A stretch of DNA of 64,000 nucleotides from Platynereis dumerilii. Its lineage: Eukaryota; Annelida; Polychaeta; Phyllodocida; Nereididae. The position numbers and the translations under genes were made by a program. The notes under the pieces were generated by a model. That model searched no databases, was not told the origin of the DNA, and saw nothing but the letters and a program-made list of their open reading frames with translations. Shown one piece after another: positions 62,383 through 64,000 of this stretch. Position 1 is the first letter of the stretch; each line of letters begins with the position of its first letter. Location: assembly GCA_026936325.1 (NCBI GenBank), contig JAPTHN010000004.1:34401776-34465775 (forward strand). Reading direction: 5' to 3'.

Positions 62383-62910
62383 CAGTGGCGTCCCTATGGG
62401 GCCATAATATTGAACCTGTGCCCCCCCCCTCCAGATGAACTTTCTAACCCTAGCTGAAATCAGTACATGCGAAAGCACATTGACTTTGGTCAGACATTTT
62501 GTCTGACGGAGAGAGAGTTCCGGTCAGACAAATTAATTTTTTGTCAGGCAACATAATAAATAAATTTTCAAATGGTTGAAATGCATTTTAATGGAATATT
62601 GTTCTTTGATTTTTAAAGGTCTTTTTGAGACATTGCAATTTAGTTAAGTCTTACAATACAATTCAACATCAGAGAGGACTAGCACTTAATATGACTATTT
62701 CCTGTAGAGATTTTGTGCCAGTAAATTAGTCTGACCTGAATTTGAGGATGGTCAGACATTTGAAAAAAGTGCCAGTAATGTCTGACGTAGCTGACCATTA
62801 TTGCGCGCACTGGCTGAAATATACAATAGTATGTGGGTTCCTTCCAGAGAATCGCGTGCCCCCCAGGTGCCCCCCCCCCCCCCGCTCAAAACCCCCCAGT
62901 TACGCCGCTG
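62383..62910. mobile_element. hAT-like element carrying a second nested element
   Basis: Begins CAGTGGCGTCCCTATGGGG and ends CCAGTTACGCCGCTG, flanked by TGCAGGTT and TGCAGGCT. It is the 12584 family in reverse, enlarged by the insert at 62461-62812. Confidence 0.75.
62461..62812. mobile_element. Nested miniature element with GTCAGAC motifs
   Basis: Begins CAGTACATGCG and ends TTGCGCGCACTG, flanked by perfect 8-bp GCTGAAAT (62453-62460, 62813-62820). Several GTCAGACA/TGTCTGAC motifs lie near both ends, as expected for transposase-binding subterminal repeats. Confidence 0.75.
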
Positions 62911-62919
62911 TGCAGGCTG

Positions 62920-64000
62920 TTCTTTCAATTAGAATATCCCTGCGAAACACAGAGGGTGGGGAGTATGGGCAAGTGATGGAATTAATCATATGAAGCTGTT
63001 CCTCCTAATATGAGACACCTCCTCCGAGACATAGGCCTATACACTGTACACTCACTAAGTGAAGCAGGGGGGGTGTGAGCAGACCTGAGAGAATAGCAGT
63101 TTCTGTGCTGTATTGTGAAAGGTTATTTTTCCGCAAAGGTGTAAAATATAGGTAGACTAGAAAATACCCATGAGCGGCATATTTAAGGGGGGGGCATTGG
63201 GGCAGGCTGCCCCCCCCTTCAGGGCCAAAATGAAAGGCCCCACCCAGGCTATTTGTAGATACTCCCCTGTACCAGTGTATGTATGAAAGGCCCCCCCAGG
63301 CTATTTATAGATACTGCCCTGTATGCATGAATGATGTGTCAAGAGAGATGTATGATGTATTGACTTGTGTGGTTGTGTTTGTGAAGGTGTAAATAAAAGA
63401 AAAGTGGGAGTTGAGACAGTGAAAAGCAATTCAGTATTGGATAGAAATGATGTGAATAAAGGAAATTGAAATGCAGAGTGTGTGGCATGACGTGTAACAG
63501 GAATTGCATAAGAGATTTGTAATTGTGAGCATGAATGGCATAGAGACAGCCCAGTAGGTGGGAGATCAGTTGAGATGTATGCCACAGCTACATCTGGAGG
63601 GAAGGAGAGACACTTCAATGATCCCTGGCTCCCCCTGGAGAAATAATGGTACATTGCATAATGGTGGTGGAAAGTGAAAGTACCTGTTATGTTGTGGAGT
63701 GGTTGAATCGAGGGGATAAGTGGTGATGCAAGGTGGCTGGAAGGTGATGGATATGAAAGGTATGGAGGAAGTAGGAAGACATGTGTATGAGAGGTGGGGA
63801 GAGAAGTGGCAGAGGTGGCATGCAGGCACTTTGAAAAGGTGACCTGGGATGACCTCTGACCTGATTGTTGTTGTAATATTAAGTAGGATTTCAGAGAACA
63901 GACTGCATGGTGCAATAACGTGGCAGCACTGTACGACATCCTGTTTGATCAAAACAATAGATTGGATAAAGCACATGTTCCAGAAAAAGTCAATTCATAT
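62920..64000. other. Right end of window, no gene recognised
   Basis: Contains C-rich and G-rich phrases (63188-63300) with duplicated AGGCTATTTRTAGATACT at 63246 and 63298. A purine-rich plus strand (63300-63960) leaves a 212-codon Ser/Pro/His-rich frame on the minus strand. I recognise no protein in it. Confidence 0.4.

Noticed and set aside
63301-63939. 212-codon minus-strand open frame
   Set aside because: Ser/Pro/His/Thr-rich translation of a purine-rich plus strand, no recognisable domain, no splice context; most likely chance.

Overview
The window is about 64 kb of AT-rich animal genomic DNA with short exons, large introns and a dense layer of transposon remnants. An Rh-type ammonium channel, an SLC22-type organic ion transporter, CR1/L2-like LINE remnants, tRNA-derived SINE-like pieces and many hAT-like and mariner-like miniature elements suggest a marine invertebrate. 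I lean towards a deuterostome such as an echinoderm or hemichordate, but the sequence does not settle it. No prokaryotic-style operon, CRISPR array, rRNA or intact tRNA gene was recognised. No retrovirus-like or Polinton-like coding sequence was recognised.

Four protein-coding genes are supported by exon/intron structure that stays in frame across every junction. (1) At 4221-10089 (+) are the last four exons of an Rh glycoprotein gene; its 5' part lies before the window. (2) and (3) At 15416-36052 (+) and 39801-45716 (+) are two tandem paralogues of a secreted protein with an internally duplicated domain. They share five exons, the same phases and identical middle-exon lengths (196, 136 and 167 bp). 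Each half of the protein carries a Leu-rich/Gly/Val opening that ends in a Cys and closes with a Cys-Pro-Ile. The pattern is reminiscent of the bacterial VirK-like domain, but that assignment is an inference. The first copy ends in a GPI-anchor-like tail; the second stops before it. (4) At 46896-58757 (-) is a complete 11-exon, 546-residue SLC22 family transporter, convergent with gene 3 and about 1.2 kb from it.

Everything else is intergenic or intronic and is largely built from repeats. Among these are short CAGTGGCG-ended hAT-like elements with 8-bp target duplications, several nested inside one another. Others are a CATAGGCG-ended family, long foldback elements (21.9-23.8 kb, 24.3-24.7 kb, 44.5-44.8 kb), minisatellites enclosed by inverted repeats (17.0-17.5 kb, 41.0-41.3 kb), a 1.3-kb minisatellite (25.6-26.9 kb), GC-rich hairpins and three 5'-truncated LINE copies. 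The first intron of gene 2 has grown to 16.5 kb through such insertions, while the matching intron of gene 3 is 0.9 kb.

The four genes do not form a pathway. Two are plasma-membrane transporters, for ammonium and for organic ions, and two are extracellular proteins of unknown role. The double-domain secreted pair is the most novel-looking biology here.
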